Assembly (NCBI GenBank): GCA_004297775.1
Contig: SCUE01000016.1
Coordinates: forward strand, 105,666 to 153,666
Direction of reading: 5' to 3'
DNA: 48,001 nt
From: Chloroflexota bacterium
GTDB taxonomy: Bacteria; Chloroflexota; UBA6077; FW602-bin22
Positions 1-8,219 of this stretch are shown in pieces. Each line of letters starts with the position of its first letter. Positions within the stretch are counted from its first letter, which is position 1. The position numbers and the translations under genes were made by a program. The notes beneath the pieces were generated by a model. That model was not told where the DNA came from. It worked only from the letters and a program-made list of their open reading frames with translations, and searched no databases.

Positions 1-2
1 AC

Positions 3-1220
3 GGATGGCCCCTCGTGACCGCGCTCGGTCTGACCACAGTCGTCTCGTACGGGACCACCGCCTACCTTTATGGCGTCATTCTCCTGCCGATGGCCGCCGA
101 GACCGGCTGGGACCGCGCCAGTCTCTCGCTGCCGTTCGCCATCTCGATGGTGCTGGCCGGTCTGGTCGGTCTTCCGATCGGACGTCTGGTCGATCGTCGT
201 GGCGCGCGCCTGGTCATGGCGGCCGGATCGGCAATTAGCGGCCTCGCGCTGCTGGCGGTCAGCCGATCTGGCGCACTCTGGCATCTCTACGTTCTCTGGG
301 GCGGCGCGATCGGCCTCGGCATGGCTATGACCTTCTACCCCGTTTCGATGGTCGTGGTCGCTCACTGGTTTCATCGTCGGCGGGGCGCCGCCTACGGCGT
401 ACTGACGCTCCTGGGCGGTTTCGCCTCCGTCATTTTCATTCCACTCGCCGGCGTTCTGATCCCCATGATCGGTTGGCGCGATACCGTCGCGATCCTCGGC
501 ATCGTCCAGTTGCTCGTTCCGCTACCCCTACACGCTTTCCTGGTTCGGCGCCATCCGGAGGACCTTGGCTTGCACCCCGATGGCGCGGAGCCTGGTGACG
601 AAGTCGCGCCCGTACCGCTCTCTGGCGCGACGCTTCGGCAGGCCCTGCGTGAACCAGCCTTCTGGTTCATTACCGTCGCCGCCACGATCGAACAGGCCGC
701 GGCAATGATCGTGTGGTCTCACGGGATCGCGTTCATCGTTTCGCGCGGATTCGACAGTGTCCTCGCGGCGGCGATCGCCGGCCTCGTCGGCGCGGTCAGT
801 CTGCCTGGACGCCTGATCTTCAATCTCTTGAGCGATCGCATCAGCGCCCGGCACATGCTCGGCTACTGCCTCGTCGTTCAGGGTATCGGCATCACGATGC
901 TCGCGGCGGCGACCGATATCCGCTGGCTGTACGCGTACGCGGTGCTATTCGGCGTCGCCTACGGCACGCGTTCGCCCCTGCGCGCGTCGGTCATGGCCGG
1001 TTTCTTCGGTCGCCGCGCGTATGGCGCGATCACCGCGGTCCAGGGTCTTCCGGTTGCGCTGGCGGCTGGCCTCGGCCCGCTGGGCGCCGGCGCACTCTTC
1101 GATGCCCTCGGTGGATACGACCTCGCCTTCTGGCTAACCGCGACCGCCTTTGCCATCGCCGGCGCCATCACCCTTGTCACGCCACGGCCGCGCTCGGTGG
1201 TCTCGCCCGCCGGCGGATAG
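3..1220 (+). CDS. MFS transporter, monocarboxylate/oxalate-porter-like, 5' end probably outside the window
   Basis: A membrane carrier of the major facilitator superfamily with about 12 hydrophobic segments. The loop after TM2 reads GRLVDRRGARL, the family motif A, and the segment AHWFHRRRGAAYGVL resembles the WF-x-RRG-A-G motif of monocarboxylate and oxalate/formate porters. The first start codon inside the window is GTG at 15, but the frame is open back to base 3 and a hydrophobic helix begins at once, so the true start probably lies upstream of the window. The substrate cannot be told from sequence. The C-terminus is complete, and the next gene is convergent. Confidence 0.85.
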   Translation, partial: GWPLVTALGLTTVVSYGTTAYLYGVILLPMAAETGWDRASLSLPFAISMVLAGLVGLPIGRLVDRRGARLVMAAGSAISGLALLAVSRSGALWHLYVLWGGAIGLGMAMTFYPVSMVVVAHWFHRRRGAAYGVLTLLGGFASVIFIPLAGVLIPMIGWRDTVAILGIVQLLVPLPLHAFLVRRHPEDLGLHPDGAEPGDEVAPVPLSGATLRQALREPAFWFITVAATIEQAAAMIVWSHGIAFIVSRGFDSVLAAAIAGLVGAVSLPGRLIFNLLSDRISARHMLGYCLVVQGIGITMLAAATDIRWLYAYAVLFGVAYGTRSPLRASVMAGFFGRRAYGAITAVQGLPVALAAGLGPLGAGALFDALGGYDLAFWLTATAFAIAGAITLVTPRPRSVVSPAGG

Positions 1221-1299
1221 CCGCGCTACGACCGCGCCGCATCCAGGCGCTTCACCAAGCTCGACCCGACGTTCGGACTTCGCGCGCTGAGCGGACGCC

Positions 1300-1692
1300 C
1301 TACGCGGCGCCCTCGGCGATCGAATCTCGGGGCGGCGGCAAGATGTCTTCGACGATGCGAATGAGCTCGACGATGCGGAATGGCTTTGCCAGATGGTGAG
1401 TCGCACCAAGCTCGACGGCACGCCTGGCGAAGTCCAGCAACGCCGAGATCACGACTACGGGGATGTCGAGCCGCCGGAAGCGCAGCTCCCGCATCACGCC
1501 CCAGCCATCCAGTCGCGGCATCTGCACATCGAGAATCAGGAGCGCTGGGCGCACGGTGCCGAGCATTTCGAGCGCTTCCTCGCCATCGCTGGCGGTGAGG
1601 ACAACGTAGCCGCGCCGCTCCAACGCCGCGCGCAGGAGATCGCGAATGGACTCGTCGTCATCAACGACCAGGATTGGTGTCGTCGGTCTCAC
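1300..1692 (-). CDS. Single-domain response regulator (receiver only)
   Basis: A CheY-like receiver domain with no output domain, about 130 residues. The acidic pocket is VVDDDES (D12/D13), the phospho-acceptor Asp is D55 in ILDVQMPRLDG, the switch residue is S83 in VVISA, and the conserved Lys is K103 in AKPF. The frame is open for 68 more codons upstream, but that part is low-complexity and unlike a receiver, so I place the start at the GTG at 1692, just before the domain; the ribosome site there is weak. It probably relays a phosphate by protein contact. No kinase is adjacent. It converges with the MFS gene. Confidence 0.8.
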   Translation of the reverse strand: MRPTTPILVVDDDESIRDLLRAALERRGYVVLTASDGEEALEMLGTVRPALLILDVQMPRLDGWGVMRELRFRRLDIPVVVISALLDFARRAVELGATHHLAKPFRIVELIRIVEDILPPPRDSIAEGAA

Positions 1693-1916
1693 TCGCTGCT
1701 CTGCCAGAAAGGATACGTTCTGGGACGTTAGGAATCGGTGACATATTCGTGACCGGCTCCGAGACGGCGGGACTTTCTCGGAGATGTCGTCGGCCGCCGG
1801 CGAAACCGTCGGGAGCGCACCTCGCCACGTGCTCTCGCGCGGCGTCGCGACTACGATCATTTCGGGAAACCGATCGGCTAGAACTAGCCGCGCCATTCGG
1901 CTCTGGAGGGAAGAGA

Positions 1917-2498
1917 GTGCCGTCCGACTCTACCTGGGACATCGTCTCCCGCGTCATTCGCGAGCGTCGATCGAATCTCAACGTCGACAAAGAGCGCGTA
2001 ATCGCGGATTCCATCGTCGATGATCTGATCGATCTTGCCATCTGGGCGCCGAATCACTATCGGACCAATCCGTTTCGAGTCGTCGTCATCACTGGCGCCG
2101 CTCGCGAGCGCGTCGGTCACGTCGCCGCAAACGCAGTCGCGGCACAAGGCGCGAACGAAGCCGGCGTCGAACGGCAACGCAGCCAGTTCCTGCGCGCTCC
2201 CGTCGTGCTCGCGGTCGCCAGTGCCCACAACGAGGATCCGGTCAAGGAAATCGAGAACCGATACGCGGTCAGCGCTGGGATTGAGAATCTGCTGATCGGA
2301 GCGGCCGCCCGTGGGCTCGCCGGCGCGTGGCGGTCGGGCGCGGCCATGATCGATCCGAACGTCGCCGGACCCGTCAAGGACGCCCTCGGACTGGCCGCGA
2401 GCGACACGATCATCGGCTATGTGTACCTCGGCTATCCGATCGATGCCGCGGGAGTTCGCCCGGCACCGACCGCTCAGGTGACGCGTCTAAACGCGTAG
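1917..2498 (+). CDS. Nitroreductase-family FMN oxidoreductase
   Basis: A flavin oxidoreductase of the nitroreductase fold, 193 residues, the usual length for the family. The N-terminal RERRS motif is the FMN-phosphate-binding region, and AIWAPNHYRTNPFRVVVI matches the conserved second block. The later IENLLIGAAARGLAGAWRSG segment is the usual FMN-contacting helix. The start is GTG at 1917, preceded by GGAGG at 1905-1909 with good spacing; a longer open frame upstream lacks such a site. It likely reduces nitro compounds or quinones with NAD(P)H; the true substrate is unknown. A second family member lies at 30199-30747. Confidence 0.85.
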   Translation: MPSDSTWDIVSRVIRERRSNLNVDKERVIADSIVDDLIDLAIWAPNHYRTNPFRVVVITGAARERVGHVAANAVAAQGANEAGVERQRSQFLRAPVVLAVASAHNEDPVKEIENRYAVSAGIENLLIGAAARGLAGAWRSGAAMIDPNVAGPVKDALGLAASDTIIGYVYLGYPIDAAGVRPAPTAQVTRLNA

Positions 2499-2555
2499 TC
2501 CGAGGGATATCGACCGGCCCCATCCGGGCCGGTCGTCTAGCATTTCGGCCGCGCA

Positions 2556-3773
2556 ATGAACATGACGGATTCACGACGAGGCGCCTCCGGCACCATTCTG
2601 GCCGCGCGTCTGGTCATCTTCGTCACCTTCCTCGACCTCTTCATTCAATTCCCGATCGTCGCGCCGTATGCCCGCCGACTCGGCGCATCGTCTGAGATGA
2701 TCGGACTCATCGTCGGCGTGTACTCGGCGACGAACCTGATCGGGAATCTCGGGACGGGCGTGTTCCTCGATCGCTGGGGACGGAGACTGCCAGTCGTCGT
2801 TGGACTCGTCGCCACGATCGCCAGCCTGGTCGGCTACGCGGTGGTGTCGACGCCGGAGCATCTCCTGATCGTTCGCGCCATCCACGGTCTGGCGACGTCC
2901 GTCCTCACGCCGGGCGCGTTCGCCCTCATCGGCGATAGCGCGGCCGTCAACCGCCGCGCCCGCGTCATGGGCGTGAGCGGAGCCATCATTGCCATCGCCG
3001 CAACAATTGGCCCGCCGTTCGGCGGCATCGCCAGCGACCGGCTCGGATTCGGGGCACCCTTCCTAATCGGCGCCGCCATCATGACGATCATCACGATCGC
3101 GTTCGCCATCGTGGCCCGCGAGACGGTTGCGAAACCGGCCGAGCTTCAGTCGCCGGGTGATCGCACGGCCGGTTGGCTGTCGTTGTGGACGCGGCCTCGA
3201 CTTGTGACCGCCTACGTTGGGGCGACCGCGCTCACGATCGGCCTCGGCACGCTGGTCACCCATCTACCGCTGGCACTTCGGGCCGCCGGCGAATCCGCGT
3301 CACGTACCGGCGTTGCCTTCACGGTCTACGCCGTCGTCGCGATGGTGATGATGGCGGGACCGGCCAACCGGATCAGCGACGCGCGCGGCCGCCACGGCCC
3401 GCTCGCGGTCGGTCTTGTCATCATCGGCCTCGGCATGATCGTGATGGCGCTCGTGTCCGGTCTCGGCGCCGCGTTCGTGGGCATGGGCATCTTCGGTTTC
3501 GGGTTTGGACTGCTGTTTCCGCCGGCGACCGCTCTCGTCGTGGAGGCGACCGATCGGCGTGAGCGTGGCGCCGCGTTCGGCATCTTCTACGCTGTCTACT
3601 CTCTCGGCGTCGTCGTCGGCTCACTTCTGAGCGGCATCCTACCCGGGATGATCGGTGAGACGACGCCGGCGCCATTCGTCGCGGGCGCAGCCGTCGCCAT
3701 CATCGCGGCGCCAATCGTCCTTCTCTTGGGTCGTCGTGCCGCGCACGCCGCCGAAGCCGGACTCACGAGCTGA
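2556..3773 (+). CDS. MFS transporter, drug-efflux-like
   Basis: A 405-residue, 12-segment MFS carrier. Motif A is seen after TM2 (GVFLDRWGRRLPVVVG), and TM5 holds the GPPFGGIASDRLG stretch that fits the antiporter-type motif C region of drug:H+ antiporters. The middle loop (about 190-205) is polar and is followed by a second six-segment half with RISDARGRHG as the matching motif. The start at 2556 has another ATG two codons later and no strong ribosome site, so it is uncertain by two residues. It sits 57 bases after the nitroreductase and may share its transcript. Its substrate is unknown. Confidence 0.85.
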   Translation: MNMTDSRRGASGTILAARLVIFVTFLDLFIQFPIVAPYARRLGASSEMIGLIVGVYSATNLIGNLGTGVFLDRWGRRLPVVVGLVATIASLVGYAVVSTPEHLLIVRAIHGLATSVLTPGAFALIGDSAAVNRRARVMGVSGAIIAIAATIGPPFGGIASDRLGFGAPFLIGAAIMTIITIAFAIVARETVAKPAELQSPGDRTAGWLSLWTRPRLVTAYVGATALTIGLGTLVTHLPLALRAAGESASRTGVAFTVYAVVAMVMMAGPANRISDARGRHGPLAVGLVIIGLGMIVMALVSGLGAAFVGMGIFGFGFGLLFPPATALVVEATDRRERGAAFGIFYAVYSLGVVVGSLLSGILPGMIGETTPAPFVAGAAVAIIAAPIVLLLGRRAAHAAEAGLTS

Positions 3774-3836
3774 GCGACGGGCGCCAATCTCGTGGCCAGC
3801 GAGTCGCGACGTGAACGGTGCGATCTGCCCCTGGAT

Positions 3837-4883
3837 TCAGGCTCCGGCGATCTCTCGCGTCAGGTCGAAGAACCGGCGCTTCCGCTCCGTGTTGATGCGC
3901 CAGTTCACCGGCACGTTCTGAAACCCGGCGATGTAGTCCGACCGTGACCCGGCACCGCCGGCGCCACTGGCGGGATCGAAGTACCCCCACGAAGCGTGGT
4001 TTTCGATCGCCACGGCCATGTTGTTGCGCGGCTGGTCGAAATCGAAGTGATCGTCCTCGTTGAAGACGATCGGCATCGCACGGAACGACGGCACCGCCCG
4101 CGTCATGCGAACCATCTCGGCGATGTACTCCGGATCGGTCACACCATTGCCGTGCAGTAGTGCCACGTCGGACGCCGCCAGCACCTTTTCACCCGGAATT
4201 CCGCGCCCGCGGTAACTTGTTCCAACCAGAAGCCGCCGCCCATCGCGGGTCTGCGCCCGCGCCTGCTCGATCAGTTCGTGCACCCGGTGCGGCTGCAAGA
4301 TCTCGTGCTCGTAACGCGGCACGTCGCATTCGTTGTTGATCTCGATAATGACGTTCGTGTAGCCATCGTCGAGGATCAACCCGACGGCGTTGTCGACCGC
4401 GCGTTTGACGGCCGCCTCGTCGTACAGCTTTTCATCCTGGCCGAAGTAGAAGAGACCGAGGATGGCGACCATCCCGAGATCGTCCAGCCGATCGAGAATG
4501 CGACGTAATCGCGCCGTGAACTCGGGCCGGAGTGCGCCGTTGGCCGTGAACCCGCTGTTGATCCACGGCTGGTTACGGCTGTAGCCATCCGGCGATCCGC
4601 CCTGTGCGTTCAACGTCACGCCGAGCAATCCGTGCGCACGGTAGTCGGTCAGCATCTCCAGGAACTCGCGCGCGTTGCGGTCGGCGTCCCACGCGCCGGT
4701 ATCAGGGTAGGCGAAGCGCTCGCGGGTATCCGGGTTGATGTCGTCGAACGTTGCCTGGACCATGCGGGAGTTGAGCAGCAGCCCCTCGATGCGATGCCCC
4801 CGCCAGGTTCGGCCGTCGTAGGTTGGCCGCCGGTTGATGAAGAAATCTTCGCCGTGAATCTCGAGTGTCGTTCCGCGTGCCAT
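3837..4883 (-). CDS. Glycoside-hydrolase-like TIM-barrel protein (clan GH-A-like)
   Basis: A 348-residue protein with no signal peptide or membrane segment, so probably cytoplasmic. The pattern fits a (beta/alpha)8 clan GH-A fold: NVIIEINNECDVPRY has an Asn-Glu pair at the end of a strand, where these enzymes keep the acid/base, and MPIVFNEDDHFDF has a Glu at a strand end, where the nucleophile is expected. The N-terminal HGEDFFINRRPTYDGRTWRG looks like the first strand region. I cannot assign a GH family number. It lies just downstream of a gluconolactonase-like gene on the same strand, suggesting a shared sugar-catabolic role. The substrate is unknown. Confidence 0.7.
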   Translation of the reverse strand: MARGTTLEIHGEDFFINRRPTYDGRTWRGHRIEGLLLNSRMVQATFDDINPDTRERFAYPDTGAWDADRNAREFLEMLTDYRAHGLLGVTLNAQGGSPDGYSRNQPWINSGFTANGALRPEFTARLRRILDRLDDLGMVAILGLFYFGQDEKLYDEAAVKRAVDNAVGLILDDGYTNVIIEINNECDVPRYEHEILQPHRVHELIEQARAQTRDGRRLLVGTSYRGRGIPGEKVLAASDVALLHGNGVTDPEYIAEMVRMTRAVPSFRAMPIVFNEDDHFDFDQPRNNMAVAIENHASWGYFDPASGAGGAGSRSDYIAGFQNVPVNWRINTERKRRFFDLTREIAGA

Positions 4884-4952
4884 GGGGTAGACCCACCTCG
4901 ATCAGGAATCGGATTGCGAAATGGAATCGATCGCCGGCAAACCGGCCGCTCG

Positions 4953-5840
4953 TCAGCTCGCGGCCGGCCACCAGAGCCGGCCCCGTCGCCCGGTCTCGGC
5001 GCGATGCAGGTGACCGTCGATGTCCGTGACGTACAGCGTCGTCAAGTCCGGACCCCCGAACGTGCAGTTCGTCGGTCGCTTCACCGGCGGCGACAGGCGA
5101 TGTTCCTCGATCGCCGTGCCGTCAGGCGCGAAGACGGCGATCCGACCGCCGGGTCCACCGGTTTCCCAGCCGCAGGTTGCGACGATGTTCCCTTCGGTGT
5201 CGAGGCACATACCGTCGATCCCTCGGTTCTCGCCGAAATCGTGCAGGACACGGTACGTCCCGACCGAGCCGTCGTCGGCGATCGGATAGGCGCGCAATTG
5301 GCGGCCCTCAGCCGGCACGTAGCTCGACTGCGCGACATAGAGCCAACGCTCGTCGGCCGAGAGGAGCAATCCGTTGGGACGGGTCGTGTCGCGCGTCACC
5401 CGCTCGACCGACCACGTCCCGTCGTCGCGCGATGTCGCGCGCAGAACGGACTCGTGGTCGAGTTCCATATCCGAGCGGTCATTGCCGTATCGTGGGTCGG
5501 TGAACCAGATCCGGCCCCGCGAATCGATCGCCAGGTCGTTTGGACTATTCAGCCGCCGACCATCGAGCCGATCGGCGATCACCGTCGTTCCCCCGTCGCG
5601 GTCATACCGAACGACGCGGCGACCGCCACCTTCGCAGGCGTACAGCCGTCCCTGCCGATCGAACATGAGTCCGTTGGCCTGGTTGGTTCCCTCGCGGAAA
5701 ACGTCGATGCGCCGCGTCGCGTCGTCGAATCGCAGGATGCGATTGTTCCGAACATCCGTGAAGAGGAGGCCGCCGCCGTCCCAGGCTGGACCCTCGGTCA
5801 GGGAATACGGACCGGCAAGCCGCTCGAATGTCAAACTCAT
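4953..5840 (-). CDS. SMP-30/gluconolactonase/LRE family protein
   Basis: A six-bladed beta-propeller hydrolase of the SMP-30 family, 295 residues. Diagnostic segments are the first metal Glu in SLTEGPAWDGGGLLFTDV, the NSPNDLAIDSRGRIWFTDPRYG block carrying a metal-binding Asn, RPNGLLLSADERWLYV, and GIDGMCLDTEGNIVAT with the last metal Asp. Members hydrolyse sugar lactones with a divalent metal. A strong GGGAGG site precedes the ATG at 5840. The downstream hydrolase gene on the same strand follows after about 70 bases, so the two probably form a sugar-degradation operon. The exact lactone is unknown. Confidence 0.87.
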   Translation of the reverse strand: MSLTFERLAGPYSLTEGPAWDGGGLLFTDVRNNRILRFDDATRRIDVFREGTNQANGLMFDRQGRLYACEGGGRRVVRYDRDGGTTVIADRLDGRRLNSPNDLAIDSRGRIWFTDPRYGNDRSDMELDHESVLRATSRDDGTWSVERVTRDTTRPNGLLLSADERWLYVAQSSYVPAEGRQLRAYPIADDGSVGTYRVLHDFGENRGIDGMCLDTEGNIVATCGWETGGPGGRIAVFAPDGTAIEEHRLSPPVKRPTNCTFGGPDLTTLYVTDIDGHLHRAETGRRGRLWWPAAS

Positions 5841-5988
5841 GTCGCGCCTCCCGTGGCGCGGTATGTTCGCATACCCCCGAGCCCGTGGGTGTCTCGCCCG
5901 CGAATCGATTTCGTCGAAAACTCAGTGTCCTATACCGATGCCCGGTCGGGTACGCTGGAGTAGCGCTACGTCGTAGAGGAGGTGACTC

Positions 5989-6174
5989 ATGAAGTTGCGT
6001 CTTCCCTGGGCGAAGGAGCCGCCCGCTCTGGCCGAACATTCGGTCGCCGCCACGCCCGCGACGTGCACGCACCCGCGGGTCGACGTCGAAATGCACGGCA
6101 CCGCGATCAAGCGGCGTTGGTGCACTTCCTGCGGCGCCGATTTGCCGGTCGCCTCAAGGGGCTCGGCCGACTAG
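5989..6174 (+). CDS. Small zinc-ribbon-like protein (61 residues)
   Basis: A 61-residue protein with a very strong ribosome site, GAGGAGGTGACTC, directly before the ATG. It carries a likely zinc-binding set: Cys-Thr-His near residue 26 and then WCTSCG near residues 44-48, with charged residues between. I do not recognise a named family. It could be a small nucleic-acid-binding or adaptor protein. It stands alone on its strand between two minus-strand genes, so it has its own promoter. The strong translation signal and the paired metal ligands are why I count it as real. Confidence 0.6.
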   Translation: MKLRLPWAKEPPALAEHSVAATPATCTHPRVDVEMHGTAIKRRWCTSCGADLPVASRGSAD

Positions 6175-6196
6175 CCTCCCTCGTCGCGCGGACCAG

Positions 6197-6682
6197 TTAC
6201 GGCCGCAACTCGATTCCGCTGAGTCCGATGGGGTGATTTGCCCGCGGCGAGGCGAGCCCAACGATCTGGCCGCGATCGCGGCGGACGATCTCGGCACCGA
6301 ATCGTTCCAACAACGGGTGGAGGAGGATATCTCCGCCGCCGGCCGTGCGGACCGCCGCGAAAACCGTCGTCCGGTCGCCGAGGACCGACGAGAGGTAGTA
6401 CAGGCCCGGTTCGTCGTCATCGCGCGCGATCGCGATCGCGAAACCGGCCGGCGCGTCGAGGCGGGACGCATTTGCCGCCACGTGCGCCTCGAACTCAGTG
6501 ATGCGCTCGAGGGGTACATGAATAACGACGTGGTGGAATTCCATGGACGCATCGTATCTCGTTGGGGGCACGGTCGCCCAACTGGCGCGACCGGCCGCCA
6601 ATTCCTCGGGCGTGAGCGGGCGGGTCAGTGCATCGTACAGACGAACGGTCAGTCGCGCTTCAGCCTTGGGTGACAACGGCAT
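6197..6682 (-). CDS. Hypothetical protein, alpha/beta, 161 residues
   Basis: I do not recognise this protein. The N-terminus has a basic, helical region with LYDALTRPLTPEELAAG, and the body alternates short strands and helices: FHHVVIHVPLERITEFEAHV, FAIAIARDDDEPGLYYLSSV, TVFAAVR. This could be a ferredoxin-like or VOC-like fold but the motifs are not diagnostic. The start is the ATG at 6682, preceded by AGGGGA; the frame is open further upstream without a ribosome site. There is no signal peptide. The next minus-strand gene starts about 1.2 kb away, and its 3' end is only 31 bases upstream of this start. Confidence 0.6.
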   Translation of the reverse strand: MPLSPKAEARLTVRLYDALTRPLTPEELAAGRASWATVPPTRYDASMEFHHVVIHVPLERITEFEAHVAANASRLDAPAGFAIAIARDDDEPGLYYLSSVLGDRTTVFAAVRTAGGGDILLHPLLERFGAEIVRRDRGQIVGLASPRANHPIGLSGIELRP

Positions 6683-6713
6683 CGTAGTCCCCTGGGCCGA
6701 GGTTACCCGATGT

Positions 6714-7898
6714 TCAGCGGCCGTTGAGATACCCGCGCGCGAACGTCTGTAGCGCCGCAAATGCTGGCTCGCGTTCGGGACGACCGACCTGATTCGCGCG
6801 TGTCACGATCGAGTACCAATTCGGAGCGTCGCACACCTTGTCGTAGGTATTCACCCAGCCGGCCGCCGAGTAATCGAAGTTGAAGAAGAACATCCCGCCC
6901 AGCCACGGCCAGTTGTCGGTCGCGTGCTGGTAGGCCGCCTGCAACTGCTGAGCGACGTCGCTCGGTTGCCGTACCCACGCGATTCGGCCGCCCAGGCCGG
7001 CGAGGCAATCGCGGCCGTCGTAGGTCGCGTAGCCGTAGACGCGCGGATCAACCAGCCAGCCGAGTTCGGTCGCCCAGAACGCTCGGCCAGCGTCGCCATT
7101 CGCCACCGCGACGGCGCGCGCCTCCTCGGCTCGCCGGAAGTAGATCCCGGTGGGATCGCCCATCCCCTGATCCCACACAAATGGGCCGCCGTAGGGATGG
7201 ATGCCGATCGCGTCGAGCGACGATCGCGCGCCGGCGTCGTAGAGTCGCTGGATGAAGATGAGATCGCCGATCGCTTCCGCACCACCGTTTCCGGCCGGCG
7301 ACACTCCACCCGAAACGACGATCGCACTCGGATCGGACTCCTTGATCGCCGCGTAGGCCGTCGCAAGCACGCGGGCGTAGCCGGCCGCCGAGGGCATCCC
7401 CGACCCGCCGGCGATGTTCGTGTTCCACTCCCACTTCAGATTCGGCTCATTGAAGAGCTCGTACGCCTGAACCTTCCCCCGCATCCGAGGGACAAGGTTG
7501 CGCAGGAACGCCGAGAGCTGCGCCGCGTCGATCGGGTTCGCGTCGTCGCCGGTTCGCGCCGAGGGCGGACTCTTGTCGATGCGCATCAGGATCTTCACGC
7601 CCGGATAGCGCTGCAAAGCGGTGTTCACCTCATTCTCCGGATCCGCTCCGTTCCAATCGGCGTACAGCTTCACCCACGGGAAGCCCATCTCCCGCACGAG
7701 CTCGTAGTTCCGATCGATGATGTTCGTCCCGACGACCATCGTCGGCCGAGGCGTCGGAGTCGGCGTCAGCGTCGGTGTCGGAGTTACGTCGAAATGCGCT
7801 GCCGGCAGGAACACCCGGCGCGCCGGCGTCGTCGCCTCGGCGCCTGTGACAATGAAGAGTCCCACAAGCGCTAGCAGCGCGATCGCGAACCGCGTCAT
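6714..7898 (-). CDS. Secreted glycoside-hydrolase-like protein (clan GH-A) with Thr-Pro linker
   Basis: A 394-residue exported protein. The N-terminus is a signal peptide (MTRFAIALLALVGLFIVTGA), followed by a linker of alternating Thr and Pro (TPTPTLTPTPTPRP, about residues 38-52), then a TIM-barrel hydrolase domain. Candidate catalytic residues are the Glu in YELFNEPNLKWEW (acid/base) and in FWATELGWL (nucleophile), with IGIHPYGG between, a layout seen in GH39- and GH5-like enzymes. The start is ATG 7898 with AGGCGG upstream. It probably acts on extracellular or cell-wall polysaccharide; the substrate is unknown. A Thr-Pro linker often tethers a catalytic domain to the envelope. Confidence 0.75.
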   Translation of the reverse strand: MTRFAIALLALVGLFIVTGAEATTPARRVFLPAAHFDVTPTPTLTPTPTPRPTMVVGTNIIDRNYELVREMGFPWVKLYADWNGADPENEVNTALQRYPGVKILMRIDKSPPSARTGDDANPIDAAQLSAFLRNLVPRMRGKVQAYELFNEPNLKWEWNTNIAGGSGMPSAAGYARVLATAYAAIKESDPSAIVVSGGVSPAGNGGAEAIGDLIFIQRLYDAGARSSLDAIGIHPYGGPFVWDQGMGDPTGIYFRRAEEARAVAVANGDAGRAFWATELGWLVDPRVYGYATYDGRDCLAGLGGRIAWVRQPSDVAQQLQAAYQHATDNWPWLGGMFFFNFDYSAAGWVNTYDKVCDAPNWYSIVTRANQVGRPEREPAFAALQTFARGYLNGR

Positions 7899-8084
7899 GG
7901 CCCGCCTACCATCGCCGGCGACCGGCGCGACTGTCAATCACCCGCTCGCGCTAAGGGTGGCGCGACCATCGACGGTCAAAGCCGGGCGCATATCTGTGTT
8001 TGATCGAGGACCTCCACCGGTCGCCCGACTAGCCCATAGGTACTGAATTAGGTATCCAGGCGGGCCAGGTTCGATCTTGTCACG

Positions 8085-8132
8085 GATAGCCGGCTCGGCC
8101 CAAAGCCGGCACTATCAACCCTGTGGCGATAG
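8085..8132 (+). other. Possible structured leader with alternative pairings, upstream of the protease gene
   Basis: The gap 7899-8219 has no gene I can support. Inside it, GATAG (8085-8089) and CCGGCT (8090-8095) can pair with AGCCGG (8104-8109) and CTATC (8112-8116) to form a hairpin. A second GATAG copy at 8128-8132 can pair with the same CTATC, so two structures compete. The element lies about 90 bases upstream of the protease ATG and its GGGAGGG site (about 8204-8210). It does not match a riboswitch I know; function is inference. Confidence 0.3.
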
Positions 8133-8219
8133 GACCGCGCTGTAACGCAATCGCAACGGTACTGGCCACACGCATCCCTACGATCAATGGTGTCAAGACA
8201 GGCGGGAGGGTGACGGACA

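Noticed and set aside
4632..5963. A 443-residue open frame opposite the lactonase and hydrolase genes
   Set aside because: It spans two real genes and their gap on the other strand and has no motif.
8041..8219. A cyclic-di-GMP riboswitch before the protease gene
   Set aside because: The GCAAACC and GACGCAAAGCC hallmarks of the class I aptamer are missing; only generic hairpins remain.
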